A stretch of DNA of 64,000 nt from Brachionus manjavacas (lineage: Eukaryota > Rotifera > Eurotatoria > Ploima > Brachionidae). Below, piece by piece: positions 1-10,509 of this stretch. A model generated the notes under the pieces. The model searched no databases. It saw nothing but the letters and a program-made list of their open reading frames with translations, and was not told where the DNA came from. Made by a program: the position numbers and the translations under genes. The stretch lies in NCBI GenBank assembly GCA_019054805.1, contig JAHQIY010000014.1, positions 1,860,001 through 1,924,000 of the forward strand, given 5' to 3'. Position 1 is the first letter of the stretch, and every line of letters starts with the position of its first letter.

Positions 1-22
1 AAAAAATAAACTATTCATTTAC

Positions 23-1289
23 TGCATGCATCTTTTTTGTGTCCCCTAAAACTCTGAACCTCTTCTTTCATGTTGCGGATATCGAAGAGCTTGCACAAAT
101 GGTCTCTAGACGAGCTAATTAGCCAATTTCCATTAAATTGATTCCATTTAAGATCTGTACATGTGTTTTTATGAGCATGAATAGTTGTAATTTTTTTGCC
201 ACCTTTGACATCCCAGAGAATAATGGGTTGCTGAGAATCTTTGCTGCCAGACACAATGAGCGCCTTGTGCGGATGCCAATCGACACATTTAACGTCTGAG
301 CCGTGTCCCTGCAAAACAGTCTCTTCCCTAGAAGTCACAAAATCGAATATTCTTACTGTCCTGTCATCTGAACAGGACGTAAATTTTTGATCAGTCGGAG
401 AAAAACTTAAATAATTGAGTTAAACCTAATATTCAACTTTCTAATTTGATTCGAATTTTTTCGCTCACTTGGGATCAAATAAAAGAAAATTAGTTAAGAT
501 TAAAAATTTTATTCAAAAAAATTGATACCCTGACCCCGTACGGTCTTTGGTATTCGATTTTTATTAACCAAAAAAAAAGTCGAATCAATTAGATCAAGTA
601 AAATGTTCGAAAATAAAATACCTTAAGCCGCGAATGGCCTCTAAGTGTCCCTGAAACATTTTGACATTATTCATGTTTGCTTGCCAGTATTTGACATAGC
701 CCATGTCATCGCCAGTCATCATCCATTGTTCATTGTGGCTCCAAATCATTGATCTAACTGAACTATTGTGCGCCTGTAGAATTGTTTCAAAGTTAAATGT
801 CAGACCATTCCACAGGGTGAACTCTCCGCGGGATGCACCTGTGATCAGTCTTCTTCCATCCGGTGTCCAGCACACACAAAACACAGGCCGCGGATCTTTG
901 TTCAAAGCTGCTCGAATAAACTTACTCATGACACAGCTGACCGGGTTGTCCATGGCATGGTGCGGCAAAGTCATCAGTTGGGTGTATAAAATGTCCGACT
1001 GCAATGATCTGTCGTCCAGGTTGTTGCTTTTCCAGATGCGGTCTTCCAAGTACTTGACTACGGACGGATTGTGATCAACTGTTTTTCTGGCTACTGTCTT
1101 TCGAAGCATTTTACCATCGAAGCCAATGTCTATCGGATTTATCATCATGGGGTTTACTTGAGCTGGCATATTTGCCGAAGCGCCTAGCTGTGCCGGCATT
1201 TGGCCTGTTGGCGCTGCAACTGGAGGTGGCAAATTTACCGTGGGAGGCATCATAGGCATGCGCATCTGTGGTCTGTATCCTACTTGCAT
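23..1289 (-). CDS. WDR33: WDR33 homologue, pre-mRNA 3'-end processing WD40 protein (3' part missing)
   Basis: WDR33 is the WD40 subunit of the cleavage and polyadenylation specificity factor that binds the AAUAAA signal in the nucleus. Two exons are visible: 1289-622, then 405-23, joined across a 216-nt GT-AG intron. The splice restores the frame so that GL is followed by SFSPTD, as in vertebrate WDR33. A Pro/Met-rich leader of about 55 residues precedes the conserved [14 protein letters not shown] stretch, then [13 protein letters not shown] and WD40 repeats containing [31 protein letters not shown] and [11 protein letters not shown]. The frame ends at a donor (GTAAATG) at 22, so the remaining repeats and the C-terminal tail lie beyond the left edge. 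The start is the first ATG of the long exon. Identity is near certain from recalled family sequence; no alignment was run. Confidence 0.95.
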
Positions 1290-1808
1290 TTTTAAGTCAA
1301 AACTTTAAAAAAAAATTATTTTTTTTGAAATTTTTTATGCGTTTTTTTTTATATTAATGAATTAATTGTGAAAATTCAAGCTCATTTGCAATTTGCACGA
1401 GTGCAATTTTTTTTTGATCAAACAGGAATTTATGATCATTATCTGTCATCATATGTAAAACAAATTAGGATTAGGATAGTACATATTCTTTTTATAATTT
1501 TTAAATTTCAATTAAATTGGACAATTACAAAATTTAAAATTTTTTAATTCTAAAAAACAATCGATTAAAATTAAAGATAGTTAAGCTTTTATAAATGAAA
1601 AAAAAATTTAATTTAAAAAAAAAAAATTCTTTAATTAAATATTAATTAATTAAAATTTAGTTTAAAAGCAAATATAAAGTGAAGTTATTAATGAGCATGA
1701 TGTAAAAAGACTTCAGCGTGTCTTAAACGAATAATTAAAATATAAAAATTTGCAATTATTGTTAATATTTCTAAATAAAGAATCCGAATTAATTTTATTT
1801 TTGCTAAA
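1290..1808. other. Divergent intergenic region WDR33/MIC13
   Basis: This 519-bp AT-rich spacer separates the divergent starts of WDR33 and MIC13. It presumably holds both promoters. I see homopolymer A/T runs but no convincing TATA, Inr or repeat structure. Confidence 0.4.
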
Positions 1809-2228
1809 ATGCTATCCATAGCCAAGTAAATAGTGAGCTAGGTGAAACAGAGAACGGACTTTTTAAAAAAAAACTTCTTTTCTTAAGATTCGGAGCTAAA
1901 TTGGCAATAGTCGGTGGCGCAGTGTACGTCACTGTAAACAACAGCGTTTGGGACAAAAGCGAGTATGCTAACAAAGCTATTGGTAAAGTAAAAGAAGCCT
2001 TACCAGAGACAACAGAATTGTTAAAAGATGTAAACAAAAATTAGAATATTTGGATTAAGTAATATTTTGTTTTTATTTTAGCTGCCATCAAAGAGTTCAT
2101 TAGCAGATAAATGGAATCATGGAGTTGAGCGTGTTTTTGACAGTTTGGCAAATACTTCGCCAAATTATGAATGTATCAAGAACAAAGTTAATGATTTGAT
2201 ATCTACTAATCAATCAAATAAATCTTAA
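1809..2228 (+). CDS. MIC13: MICOS complex subunit MIC13/QIL1 homologue
   Basis: MIC13 (QIL1) is a small inner-mitochondrial-membrane protein that joins MIC10 to the MICOS complex at crista junctions. I assemble three exons: 1809-1825 (17 nt, MLSIA plus two bases), 1888-2029 and 2082-2228, with introns of 62 and 52 nt ending in TTAAG and TTTTAG. The product is 101 residues; the human protein has 118. Residues 1-20 form a single membrane segment rich in A/G (KFGAKLAIVGGAVYV), matching the family's GGAVY motif. The C-terminal exon has DKWNHGVERVFDSLANTSP, matching the RDSWNxG...VMSAL..SPS region of animal MIC13. It is easily missed because no exon is longer than about 150 nt. It is divergent from WDR33. 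Splice sites are inferred from frame and homology. Confidence 0.88.
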
Positions 2229-2614
2229 TTGTCATTAAACGTTATAATAAATTAATTAGTTTAAATTCAAATCTTTATAGTCAAAATTAAAAAGAATTTT
2301 TTTTATTTTTAAAACAATAAAAAAATCCATTGACAGAATTGAGCTTAAGAAAATTAATAGTGTTTTTTTATAATTACAGGAATTTTAAATTTCTTTTTTT
2401 CTTTAAATTGTAAATTTTTACTGAATTTTACGTAAAAATAGATGATTTTTGTCAAAAAATATTAAAAAATTAAAAATAAAACTAAATCGAATTTTAATAT
2501 GTATAATCCGTATTTTGATAATATATATATAAATTCATAGAATTTATTTGAAAATTAGTCATTCTTACACCGAGCATAAGGATTAGTTGTCCCAAAAGTT
2601 ACCTTTAAAATCGT
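2229..2614. other. 3' flank of MIC13, no gene seen
   Basis: AT-rich sequence containing several AATAAA-like signals just after the MIC13 stop, then homopolymer-rich spacer. No coding frame or repeat end was recognised. Confidence 0.4.
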
Positions 2615-2765
2615 TTCATAACAAAAAAGTATTAAATTATCTAAATCAAAGTTTTTTACTGTTTTAAATTGTTCAATTAAATCTCCTCTTAAAATTAATT
2701 CTTTTTTCTTAAAGTCTTAACTTTCTTGGACGTTTTTCATAGCACAAGTTTCTCAATTTTCCAAT
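2615..2765 (-). pseudogene. LINE reverse-transcriptase C-terminal relic
   Basis: The minus strand encodes a decayed copy of the tail shared by many non-LTR reverse transcriptases: CAMKNVQES, a stop, then DFKKKELILRGDLIEQFK. This is the 'L-x-RRxRGDLI' motif seen after the RT thumb domain. At least one in-frame stop is present and the upstream sequence has lost its frame. It resembles the relics near 46.8 and 48.3 kb. Only the C-terminal motif supports the call. Confidence 0.6.
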
Positions 2766-3417
2766 AAGTCTTCGATGCTAAATCGCTTAAATTTATTTTA
2801 TATAGATGAATCAAATTTATAAGGTGAAGTTTAATTATAGATAAAAATAGAATAGATTATTATTAAGGCTCGCTACAGAGAATAGGTTAGCTTCCATAAA
2901 AGAGGTATTGACAAGAATAAGTTGATAAAAATTTTATTTCTAAAAGAAGGGCGTTCTTGCCTACCCACTTGTGTTAGAAAGATGATTTTTTTTGATATTT
3001 TTGCACCTTTGCGCTTTTCTACAACATGACTTTTAAGTATTTAGAGAAGGGATTTAAAAAAAGAATTTTTTAAAACTTTAGATCCATATTTTTTCTAACA
3101 AAATTTTATTTTGCTTTACTTTTAATTTTTTACATTTTTTAGCTAAAACTCAGTAAAAAAAGTTGTATAATCATAGAAAATATTTAAAGGAAAAAAGACT
3201 ATTTTTTAAAAAAAAATTGGAAAAAATTGTTCTTAATGGGCTTTTTATGTTTGGCCAGATTTTTATTTCATGAAAACAATTTTTACTTTAAATTTAAATG
3301 GTATTTTTTTTAGTAAAAATTATATATTAAAAGTATTTTTGACATATCAAAAATACAATTTGTTCCCAAATGGTCTGCAATAATAGAGTATCAAGGAATT
3401 AAAGATGTTTATGTAAG
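2766..3417. other. Non-coding spacer
   Basis: AT-rich spacer between the RT relic and the left end of the 6.3-kb transposon. A short open stretch near 3365-3412 (KWSAIIEYQGIKDVY) runs into GTAAGT and could be an exon, but I cannot link it to any gene. Confidence 0.3.
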
Positions 3418-3792
3418 TACCCAGGTCTTATTCTCATTTGAGATCTGACTTAGAAATTATGAAAAAATTTCTAATTATTCTCAGTTTTATCTCATTAAAG
3501 ATCTGAATTGGAAAAATTACTTGTTGATTTAATTATTGAGATCTAATTTAGAAAAAAGCATAATTTCTAAATTAATTCTCACTTCTCAATAAGAAAAATT
3601 TTGTTGTCAATTTATTAAAAGAGACTTTAAGAACTAAAAAATATCTATATTTAAATAAAAAGTAAATAAAAATATTTATGCAATCTGTTCACTTTCCAAT
3701 TAACAAAGAAAATAATAATAAAATAATAATTATTGGTAAAATATAACATAATAAATATTAGATATAAAATAATAATTATTGTTTTATTTTAG

Positions 3793-3955
3793 GACTATAG
3801 CCGAAAGAGTAATTAAACTAACCACAGAGGGCAATGATGAGAGTAATATTACTCCAGTGTTTCAAAGCATAAAGCGTCAAACAAACTTAAAACTCTGGAT
3901 TAAATTTTCCTTAGAAAATTGCGCATTGATGACTTTGGGATGGCTTGCTTTGTAA
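3793..3955 (+). other. Exon-like open stretch of unknown identity
   Basis: An open stretch beginning directly after a good acceptor (TTTTATTTTAG) and ending in TAA encodes RTIAERVIKLTTEGNDES and FSLENCALMTLGWLAL. It could be the terminal exon of a gene carried by the surrounding transposon. I do not recognise the family. Confidence 0.3.
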
Positions 3956-4273
3956 TTGATCAATTATAGAAAAATACCGCTAATTATATTTTTTTCTCAT
4001 GACTTTTGTTTAGTTTTTTAATGTATTTTTTTTTGCCTTAAAAATTGCCCATTAATTATTATTAAAAATATTAATTATGAAAAAAAATATTATTATATAT
4101 TTTTAATAATTTGAAAAAAATGTTTCATAAAATAATGTTTCAATACTATTCTAAACCCATTATATAATATTTTTAGAACAATAAAAAAATGAATAATTTT
4201 ATGAAAAATTTAGTCGATTCTCAATATTTAAAATTGCGAAATTGAGAACAAACAAATAAATCCCGAAAAAAAA

Positions 4274-4669
4274 ATGAAAATGCTTTCTCAAGGTATTAAG
4301 TTAGTGGAAGAAAAAGCAATATTGGATCATTCAAATAACCAAAACGAATATGAAAAAGAGGATAAATTATTTACAATTCAAGATAATAGCATTTTAAACC
4401 TAGAAAATTCGATTAGCAGTAAAAATTCAGAATCCTCATTCTATGACAATAATGGGAGTGATGAAAGCGAAGATGATTACACAACAGGTGATAGCTTTCT
4501 ATATTCAGGTTCAAATTTAATGGTTAGTGAATTTATGGATCTATTTTTCAATATTAGACAGAAACACAGCTTATCTGATTCGGCATCAAATGATTTACTA
4601 AAATTCATTAAAATTATTCTTCCAGAAAAAATAAGTTATTCTATTTTAAACCATTTTATTTTTTTTTAA
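4274..4669 (+). pseudogene. N-terminal part of a CACTA/KDZ-like transposase
   Basis: The 131-residue ORF starts with an acidic Ser/Glu/Asp-rich leader (about residues 1-85). It then has FMDLFFNIRQKHSLSDSA followed by NDLLKFIKIILPE. That pattern, an 'LS..A..DLL.L..ILP' helix near the N-terminus, is typical of the long Tnp2/KDZ/Plavaka-type transposases of animals and fungi. The frame is cut at 4669, where a LINE 3' tail begins, and resumes only in another fragment at 6428. Function is lost. The assignment comes from motif memory and would need a profile search. Confidence 0.5.
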
Positions 4670-4830
4670 TTTTTATTCTATCTTATTTAATTTAATTTAA
4701 TTTTATTTATTTATTTATTTGTTTTCTGTACCGAGCAAAAGCTCCTTCAGATTAAAAAAAAAAAAATCAAAATAAAATAACGTTAAATAAGATAGAACAA
4801 AATTAAAAAAAATAAAATGGTTTAAAATAG
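4636..4830. repeat. Inverted repeat around LINE 3' tail
   Basis: About 60 bp on the left (from CTATTTTAAACCATTTTA) reappear inverted on the right (ending TAAAATGGTTTAAAATAG). The LINE hairpin and T-rich tail lie in the middle. The arms are similar but not identical. Confidence 0.65.
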
Positions 4831-4875
4831 AGGAATATTAAAGAAATTGAACTAGAGAGTTAAAGGATACATATC

Positions 4876-5390
4876 TTAAAAAATTGATTGTTCAGGGAAA
4901 AAAGAAGAAATTGTAAGGTAGCAATTACACAATGGAGTTGGGTATTCAATATATCTTGATTCGAAACCTTCTTTGTATTCTTTCACCAGTCTTTCAACCA
5001 ATGGAATAGAATGACTCAGTCCTGTTTCAACATATCTCTCACTCAACTCACAAGGCCGATTTGAGACTGTTAGTAATTTAAGTTTATTAAAAGCCTCATG
5101 ATGCAACATGTTGGAAGGAGTATTATATTTTAACTTGAGGATAGATCTGACTGCTGTATTCTGAATTGTTTGTAGTTTTTTGATATTATATTCTGAAAAT
5201 GAATTCAAGCAAGGAAAAGAATAGTCTAAGATTGATCCGACTAAAGATTTATATAAATTTACCCATTTATTTGACCTTATCTTAATAATATTTAACCTTT
5301 TTGAATTTGACTCATTTTTGCATTTTTCTTCTTCTTCTTCAGGAATAGCAAGATCGCTGTAATCAATTTTTGTCCGTTCAATTGCTTTAA
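4876..5390 (-). pseudogene. LINE ORF2 C-terminal fragment
   Basis: This is the RT thumb and C-terminal region of the hairpin-tailed LINE, from SKRLNIIKIRSNKW to the stop. It aligns by eye along its whole length with the ORF2 tail at 14436-15100. The segment before it (EEEEEKCKN) is a fusion to the ORF1 region through the internal deletion. Confidence 0.75.
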
Positions 5391-6063
5391 ATCTCTCAGA
5401 AAAGAACACTTTTCAGTCAAGTGTCCTTTTTAGTTGCAATTCCTACAGGCTGGATTTTTTACAGGACATTTTACCATATTATGACCCTCGTCGTGGCAGA
5501 AGAAGCATTTTTGTTTTTGTCCAGCAATTGATATTACGCATTTAAGTCGATATAGTATTGTTGAACCAGTTAAATTTTGAACATTTTGGGTTGCATTTTT
5601 CGGATAAGAAATTCTTACTCTTTTCACTCCATTCTTTAAGGAACTGTCTCGATATGTTTCTTCTGAAATTTCTTCAACTTTCAGACCATTGATTTTGATT
5701 GCATCGAAATAGTTTAGCAGTAATTCCTTGTTAAAATTATCAGGTAAAAAGTGGAATCTGAATATCGAGTACTTTTTCGTATTTGGTAATTTGTTCGCAT
5801 CTTCGAGTTTGAACATGAGTCCATTCGCTGATATTTGACGCTCAAAGACACTTGGAAAGCTTGTTGGAATCCAACAATCCATATTTTGTTCGATGTAAAA
5901 TTATAAACAGCTGTAATTTGTTCGAATTCTGCTTCGTTGAGTACGCTTCTCAGTTGTTGGAAGATGGTATGATGACTAACAGGTCTTTCCAACTTTTTTA
6001 GATTCAGTTTAACCGAATTCTTGAAAGTCCAACGTTGAAACTCTTCGAGCGAATCTTCCATCT
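5340..6063 (-). pseudogene. LINE ORF1 (gag-like) with CCHC zinc knuckles
   Basis: ORF1 encodes the RNA-binding protein of the retrotransposon. It starts at MEDSLEEFQRW, runs to about 5880, and continues in another frame as WIPTSFPSVFERQISANGLM, so there is at least one frameshift. A CCHC knuckle, CFFCHDEGHNMVKC, is followed by a second, CRNCN-stop-KGHLTEKC, broken by TAA at 5430. The N-terminal half resembles the paired nucleic-acid-binding fold found in jockey and I-type ORF1 proteins. It cannot make a full protein. Confidence 0.7.
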
Positions 6064-6109
6064 GTTTTTTTTTTTGATCACATGATGACGCTATAAATTT
6101 AATTTTCAA

Positions 6110-6427
6110 ATTTACTTAGCCAAACGGTTTTTTTCAAAAAAAAATTTATTCTTGTATTTCGATTGCTCTTAAATAAAGTAACTTAAAGTGTCCTAAAACT
6201 CATTTAAATATGGAAAAAAAATTTTAATGAACAAAATTCTATTAATTATTTGGTATGAAATAATTGTGACAAATTATTTGATTCACAAGTTACTTTTTCC
6301 GAAAAAAAACAAACTTGTTTAAATTTTAACAGTTTTTTGAATCAATTTGTGGTTTTTGACATAGAAACACAAATTTTCTCAATATTTTCTAATAAGAATT
6401 ATTTATCTCAAATAGAAAAGTCTCTTT
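6110..6427. other. Spacer inside the CACTA-like element
   Basis: AT-rich sequence between the LINE 5' end and the next transposase fragment. No coding frame was recognised. Confidence 0.35.
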
Positions 6428-6700
6428 ATGAAAGCTATAAAAATTTACAAAATAAACAGATACATAAGCCTCAAGATGGAATTATATATAAAAAAATATC
6501 TAATTGAGCAAAATAAGGAAGCCAATCTACTAAAATCATTGGCTTTAAATGGGAACGGCGCTCCAATGACATCTTCTAAAAGTTATAAAATATGGGCAAT
6601 AATAGGCACCGTTTTAGAGCTCGATCCATCAATCAGAGAAAAATTTGAAAACTTAATACTTTTAGGTAAGCTGACTAAAAGAGATAATTTAGTTCTGTAA
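6428..6700 (+). pseudogene. CACTA/KDZ-like transposase core fragment
   Basis: The stretch NGNGAPMTSSKSYKIWAIIG followed by TVLELDPSIREKFENLILLG is close to the transposase signature 'DGAPvf.SSk..lWPi...i.ELPp..R.k.eNlilaG', which follows the catalytic core start in Tnp2/KDZ-type proteins. The first Asp of the signature is Asn here, consistent with decay. The coding frame stops where a palindromic MITE (6674-6905) begins. It belongs with the N-terminal piece at 4274-4669. Confidence 0.55.
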
Positions 6701-6905
6701 AATGCTTAATGGTTAAGCAACTTTGCTTAATCCAAAAATATATGTCTTCAAAAACTCTGCAATGTAATTGCACACTTGATTGGAATACTTTTTAATGGGC
6801 TGCAAAATGCAGAAAATTGCAAAGTATTTTGCAGACTTATTTTACTGCATTAAGCAAATTCGCTTATAATTAAGAATTTTACAGAACTGAATTATCTCTT
6901 TTAGT
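6674..6905. mobile_element. Palindromic MITE, 232 bp
   Basis: Left arm ACTAAAAGAGATAATTTAGT then TCTGTAAAATGCTTAATGG; the right arm is its inverted complement ending AATTATCTCTTTTAGT. Arms extend about 60 bp. It disrupts the transposase fragment at LILLGK. No clear target duplication is visible. Confidence 0.7.
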
Positions 6906-6984
6906 TAAAAAGTTATTCAAGTTTTTTTGAATTGAAATGATAGAATTGAAATGAGCGAATTGAAACGATCTTCACAACCCCGCT

Positions 6985-7580
6985 TTTGTTTGCATCCAAC
7001 ACTATTTATAGATTAAAAACTCTTTTCAACTTTTTTCATCTTATTTTCCACGAAATCATTTATTGATTTCAGATTTCCAAAAGGTAGGCCTAGATAAATC
7101 AAACTTTGTATTTTAGGAATTGCAGAACCATTTAATTTAAATTCTGTTTTAAAACCAGTGCTTTTTTTTCGAAAAATATTGATGCCGATTTAGAGACATT
7201 AAATTCGATTTTCTTACCTTTTGCATATTCTTCACAAGTTCTTAGCAAAATTTTGATATGTTTTTCCGATGGTGATAGTATCATCGCAGTAGGCAAGAAT
7301 TGACAAGTTTATCTCACCAATCTTTGCACCAACTTTCAAATCAATACATTCGGATAACTATTGATTAATAAAAAAATTAAATAAGAATGGAGATAATATT
7401 CCTCCTTGTTTGACTCCTTCTGTTATTGGAAAAGGATTACTTTTTTCTTAACCAACTTTAATTATCACTTTAGAAATTTCATATCTTATAATCGAAAAGG
7501 TAATTTGGATAATAATACAGTTTTTTTGAGACAAAAAGCTCGGAATCGGTCGGCCAAAGTATCAAATTTTTTGAATATGA
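6985..7580 (-). pseudogene. Reverse-transcriptase relic of a different LINE clade
   Basis: The minus strand encodes FPITEGVKQGGILSPFLFNF (RT motif with Q-G-G), then INLSILAYCDDTITI, which is the catalytic YADD box with Ala changed to Cys. KIEFNVSKSASIFF and IPKIQSLIYLGLPFG follow. Several frameshifts and stops (for example in the NQ-stop after FFI) make it a pseudogene. Its motifs differ from the jockey-like copies nearby (GVPQGS, FADD), so it is a separate lineage. Confidence 0.75.
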
Positions 7581-7865
7581 AACAAAAATATATCCGATAA
7601 TGAATTTTTTTGAAAAAGTCGAGAGCGTGGATTAAAAAATTTCAAAAATATTTCAAAAATAATTAACACTTTCAAATATATTATCAAAGATATTATACGT
7701 GTTTAAAAAAATGCGTTTCAAAAACTATAATTTAGTGTCAGAAAATTAAGTATCATTCAGTTGTAATTGTAAAAGAAGATTTTATAATTGTTTTAAAGCT
7801 TATCTACGTATTTGAACATGATTAAAAAAAATTAAAGCATAAATTCAAATTTCTATTTTATTAAA

Positions 7866-9255
7866 ATGTCAGGAAACGATTACGTTTGTGTTTATTTCAA
7901 GAAAGATAATACATTTCCTGTTAATTATCATACAAAAAATAAGCTTCAAAAATGCAAATCAGCAAAATTTAAATTTGAAAATGATTGAATATCCGGCGAG
8001 ATGGTCACACGAGGAATTAAATTTTAATTTAATTAATTAAATATTTATTAAATTTTTTTAATTTTTTTTGATACTTAAAATAAAGTTTTTTTTATACTTT
8101 ATATAGGTTCTTTTACCCATTGTAACAAAGTCGGATCAAAATTAAATGCAGGCAAAATTGAAACCGACTTCGAAGAAACCAACTTTGAATATAGAGAAGA
8201 TACACAATTAAAGAGAAGTTTTAATTTATTTTAGATTGTAAACCAAATTTATAATTTTTTTTTTAAAAGACGGCATGTTAAATAGCAAATCCAAATTCTC
8301 AAGGATCTTAGCTATTTAAACATTTTTCAGAAAAAAAATTAAAAGCAAGTCAATTAAGGTAGCTGATCTCGATAAAACAGATATTAGTTATTTTGATCCT
8401 ATTTCATCTGATAATGAATCCTCTAGCGCTGAAATTTATCCAAATTCTTCCAAGCAATCCTGTTTAAAGCCATTAACTTATCAGTCTACTCCAAATAGCA
8501 AAACAACCCATGATACAGAAGCTTCTACAGAATTTTCTGCCTTAACCAGTTGTCCTAGAAGTAAATCAAGTCCGAAGAAAGCTTATCTAAGTATCATGAA
8601 TTTCCTAGAAGATAAAATTTTAAAGATTGAAAAAACTTTTCTGAAATTCTGAAAATTTTGAAAAGAAATAAAAAAGTCAACAATTATCCTACAGAAATCG
8701 TAAAAGTTTTCTTTAAAATTTTTTACAACAATTAAATTAACTTAACAATAACTTTAATTCAGTCTCAATTTTTAAACTAAACTTAGCTGTTGTATACAGT
8801 CTGGTTAGATATAAATATTAATTTTAAATAAAAATGAGTTAACTTATAAACAAATATCTTTTAATTTTCTTTGTCCTAATTTTTACCAAAAAATGAATTA
8901 TTTAGATGTACAATGGGATAAATCTTTTAAATGTACGAGCTTCAAATCAAACATCTTTTGTTTCGATGATTATGGATATTCTTTTTACACATGAAGAACA
9001 AAATAATTGACTAGTGATTAAAGTTAAACCAACAGCTAAAAGAATTCAGCTTGTACCGTCAACGATTCAACTTTTAAAAGGTAAAAGAAATTATTTTCTA
9101 AATACAAGTGATTATCATTTTTCTAAAAATATGCTTTTATGATAAAATTTCAAATCCCAGAAAATAAAACTGAAGACACATGGTATTCAGTGTGAAAAAT
9201 TGCTAACAGAAGGTGTTATGATGCTGCAAAGCATTATTGTCAGATCAAAGCATTA
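7866..9255 (+). pseudogene. Broken BEN-domain protein gene
   Basis: Exon-like pieces in order: MSGNDYVCVYFKKDNTFPVN at 7866; GSFTHCNKVGSKLNAGKIET after an acceptor near 8106; an acidic Ser-rich piece at 8340-8650 (VADLDKTDISYFDPISSDNE); then NVRASNQTSFVSMIMDILFT and VKPTAKRIQLVPSTIQLLKG at 8925-9080, with a final piece ending ENKTEDTWYSVWK at 9160-9220. The last two match the BEN fold: 'LL..LFs.eEl....l....... L.p..i..l' then the 'W......in.rcr' helix. In-frame stops (FEND-stop, EEQNN-stop, the TGA in the final W position) show decay. BEN proteins bind DNA. Whether it belonged to the transposon is inferred from position only. Confidence 0.5.
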
Positions 9256-9766
9256 TTATTTTTTATTTTTTTTTGTTCGATATTGTATTTTGATACGCAT
9301 TTAGACAATTTGAATAATTTTTATTAGCTAGGTTTAAAAGTTTTGTATTTTAATAAAAAATTTAAACATTAAATTATGTTAATCAATTTTTTTGTTTTTT
9401 TTTTTAATCAAATTATAATACATAAAAGTCTATTTTTTTTATTAGAATTTAATTGAACCAAAAATTATATTAAATATTTTAAATAAATTTATATATATAT
9501 GACATTTTTTAATTAATTTTTTTAATAAAAATTTTAATCAAAACCATACTCATAATAAAACTCAAATAATTTTTTATCTCAGATTCTATTTTTTTAGATC
9601 CTCATTAGAATAAATTGAGAAGCTTTGGAGAAGCTTTTGAGATTCTCACGCGAATCTTCATACAGTTTTTCTAATGAGATCTAGCCTGAATCTCTTTTCT
9701 ATCGCGATAAAGTCAACATTGTGTCTCAGTTTGATCTACAGTGATATATAAATGAGAACCTGGGTA

Positions 9767-10509
9767 TTGATTATCATTTGTTAGCTCTTTTGTATTTTTA
9801 AATTATAAAACCGAATGGAATGATCAATTTAAATAATTGTATAAAAAACATTTTATATAATACTTGATGATTTCAAATTTTTAATTATCATTAAATGGAA
9901 GTGAGGTTGAATAATTTGTTAAATATATGGTAAATCATCAAGAACATGAATAATGAAATAAATTTTGTTCAAATTGTATCATAAATCTAAATATAAAAAT
10001 AAGTTTAATAAAATATAAAAATAATTTTTTCTTAAGCTAAAAATGCCCACAATGTAGACTTAGTATTTTTCCCAAAATAAGAATTATCAAAAAGCTATCT
10101 AATTTTTATATCAAGGAGATAAGTAACATAATTTAGATCGACGATTTTGCGAACATAATTTCTACCGAAAATTGTACATTCCGATTAATATACTCAACCG
10201 TTCGTAACCTAGAATACTTTAAAGGGATTTTTTTGTTATGCATTAAAAATAAATAGTCTATTTTGATAATTTAATAACAGTAGATTTTTTATTCTATTTT
10301 TTAAAAATTGTGTTATTGCTAAAATGGGTCAAACTAATGTCAATTATCACAAAAGTCAAAATTTTTAAAGATAAAAACAAAGTTTATCGGGTCGAATCGG
10401 AAAGGTGTACTTTGTTTCACTTATTACTGGAACAATTCTTGTTTTCAGGTTTTATTATTAGTTCAACTTATCTAAACATTGTTCATCTAAGTTTTTTTTC
10501 TTATATTTA
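9767..10509. other. Non-coding spacer
   Basis: AT-rich sequence with no recognisable gene. The short open frame at 10310-10510 has no support beyond length. Confidence 0.35.

Larger units (their letters stand above)
4690..6109 (-). mobile_element. LINE (jockey-like) copy with large internal deletion
   Basis: A minus-strand non-LTR retrotransposon that keeps ORF1 (6063 to about 5340) and the last part of ORF2 (about 5300-4876) but has lost the endonuclease and catalytic RT. The 3' end at 4695-4755 holds a TTTA-type tail and a hairpin (GAGC-AAAA-GCTC) after CTGAAG. It is the same family as the longer copy at 14.4-16.5 kb: both share LYKSL, GSILDYSFPCLN and the C-terminal ending IEYPTPLCNCYLTISSFF. 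It lies inside the CACTA-like element, so it is younger than that element. Confidence 0.8.
3420..9764. mobile_element. Degenerate 6.3-kb CACTA/KDZ-like DNA transposon with BEN gene
   Basis: The left end reads TA-CCCAGGT...TTCTCATTT and the right end AATGAGAACCTGGG-TA. They form a short terminal inverted repeat with a possible 2-bp TA target duplication. Both ends carry many sub-terminal copies of TCTCAT and AGATCT-like words (3431-3600 and 9590-9740), as CACTA-like elements do for transposase binding. Inside lie fragments of a TNP2/KDZ-type transposase (4274-4669, 6428-6700), a broken BEN-domain gene (7866-9255), two inserted LINE relics and a palindromic MITE. All internal genes are on the + strand while the LINEs are on the minus strand. 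The boundary call rests on an imperfect repeat, so it is moderate. The element is certainly dead. Confidence 0.5.

Noticed and set aside
703..1074. Plus-strand ORF of 123 residues opposite WDR33
   Set aside because: It lies entirely on the antisense of the conserved WDR33 exon, and its product has no recognisable feature.
1804..2037. Minus-strand ORF of 77 residues over MIC13
   Set aside because: It is the shadow of MIC13 exon 2 and its intron; the plus strand has the conserved protein.
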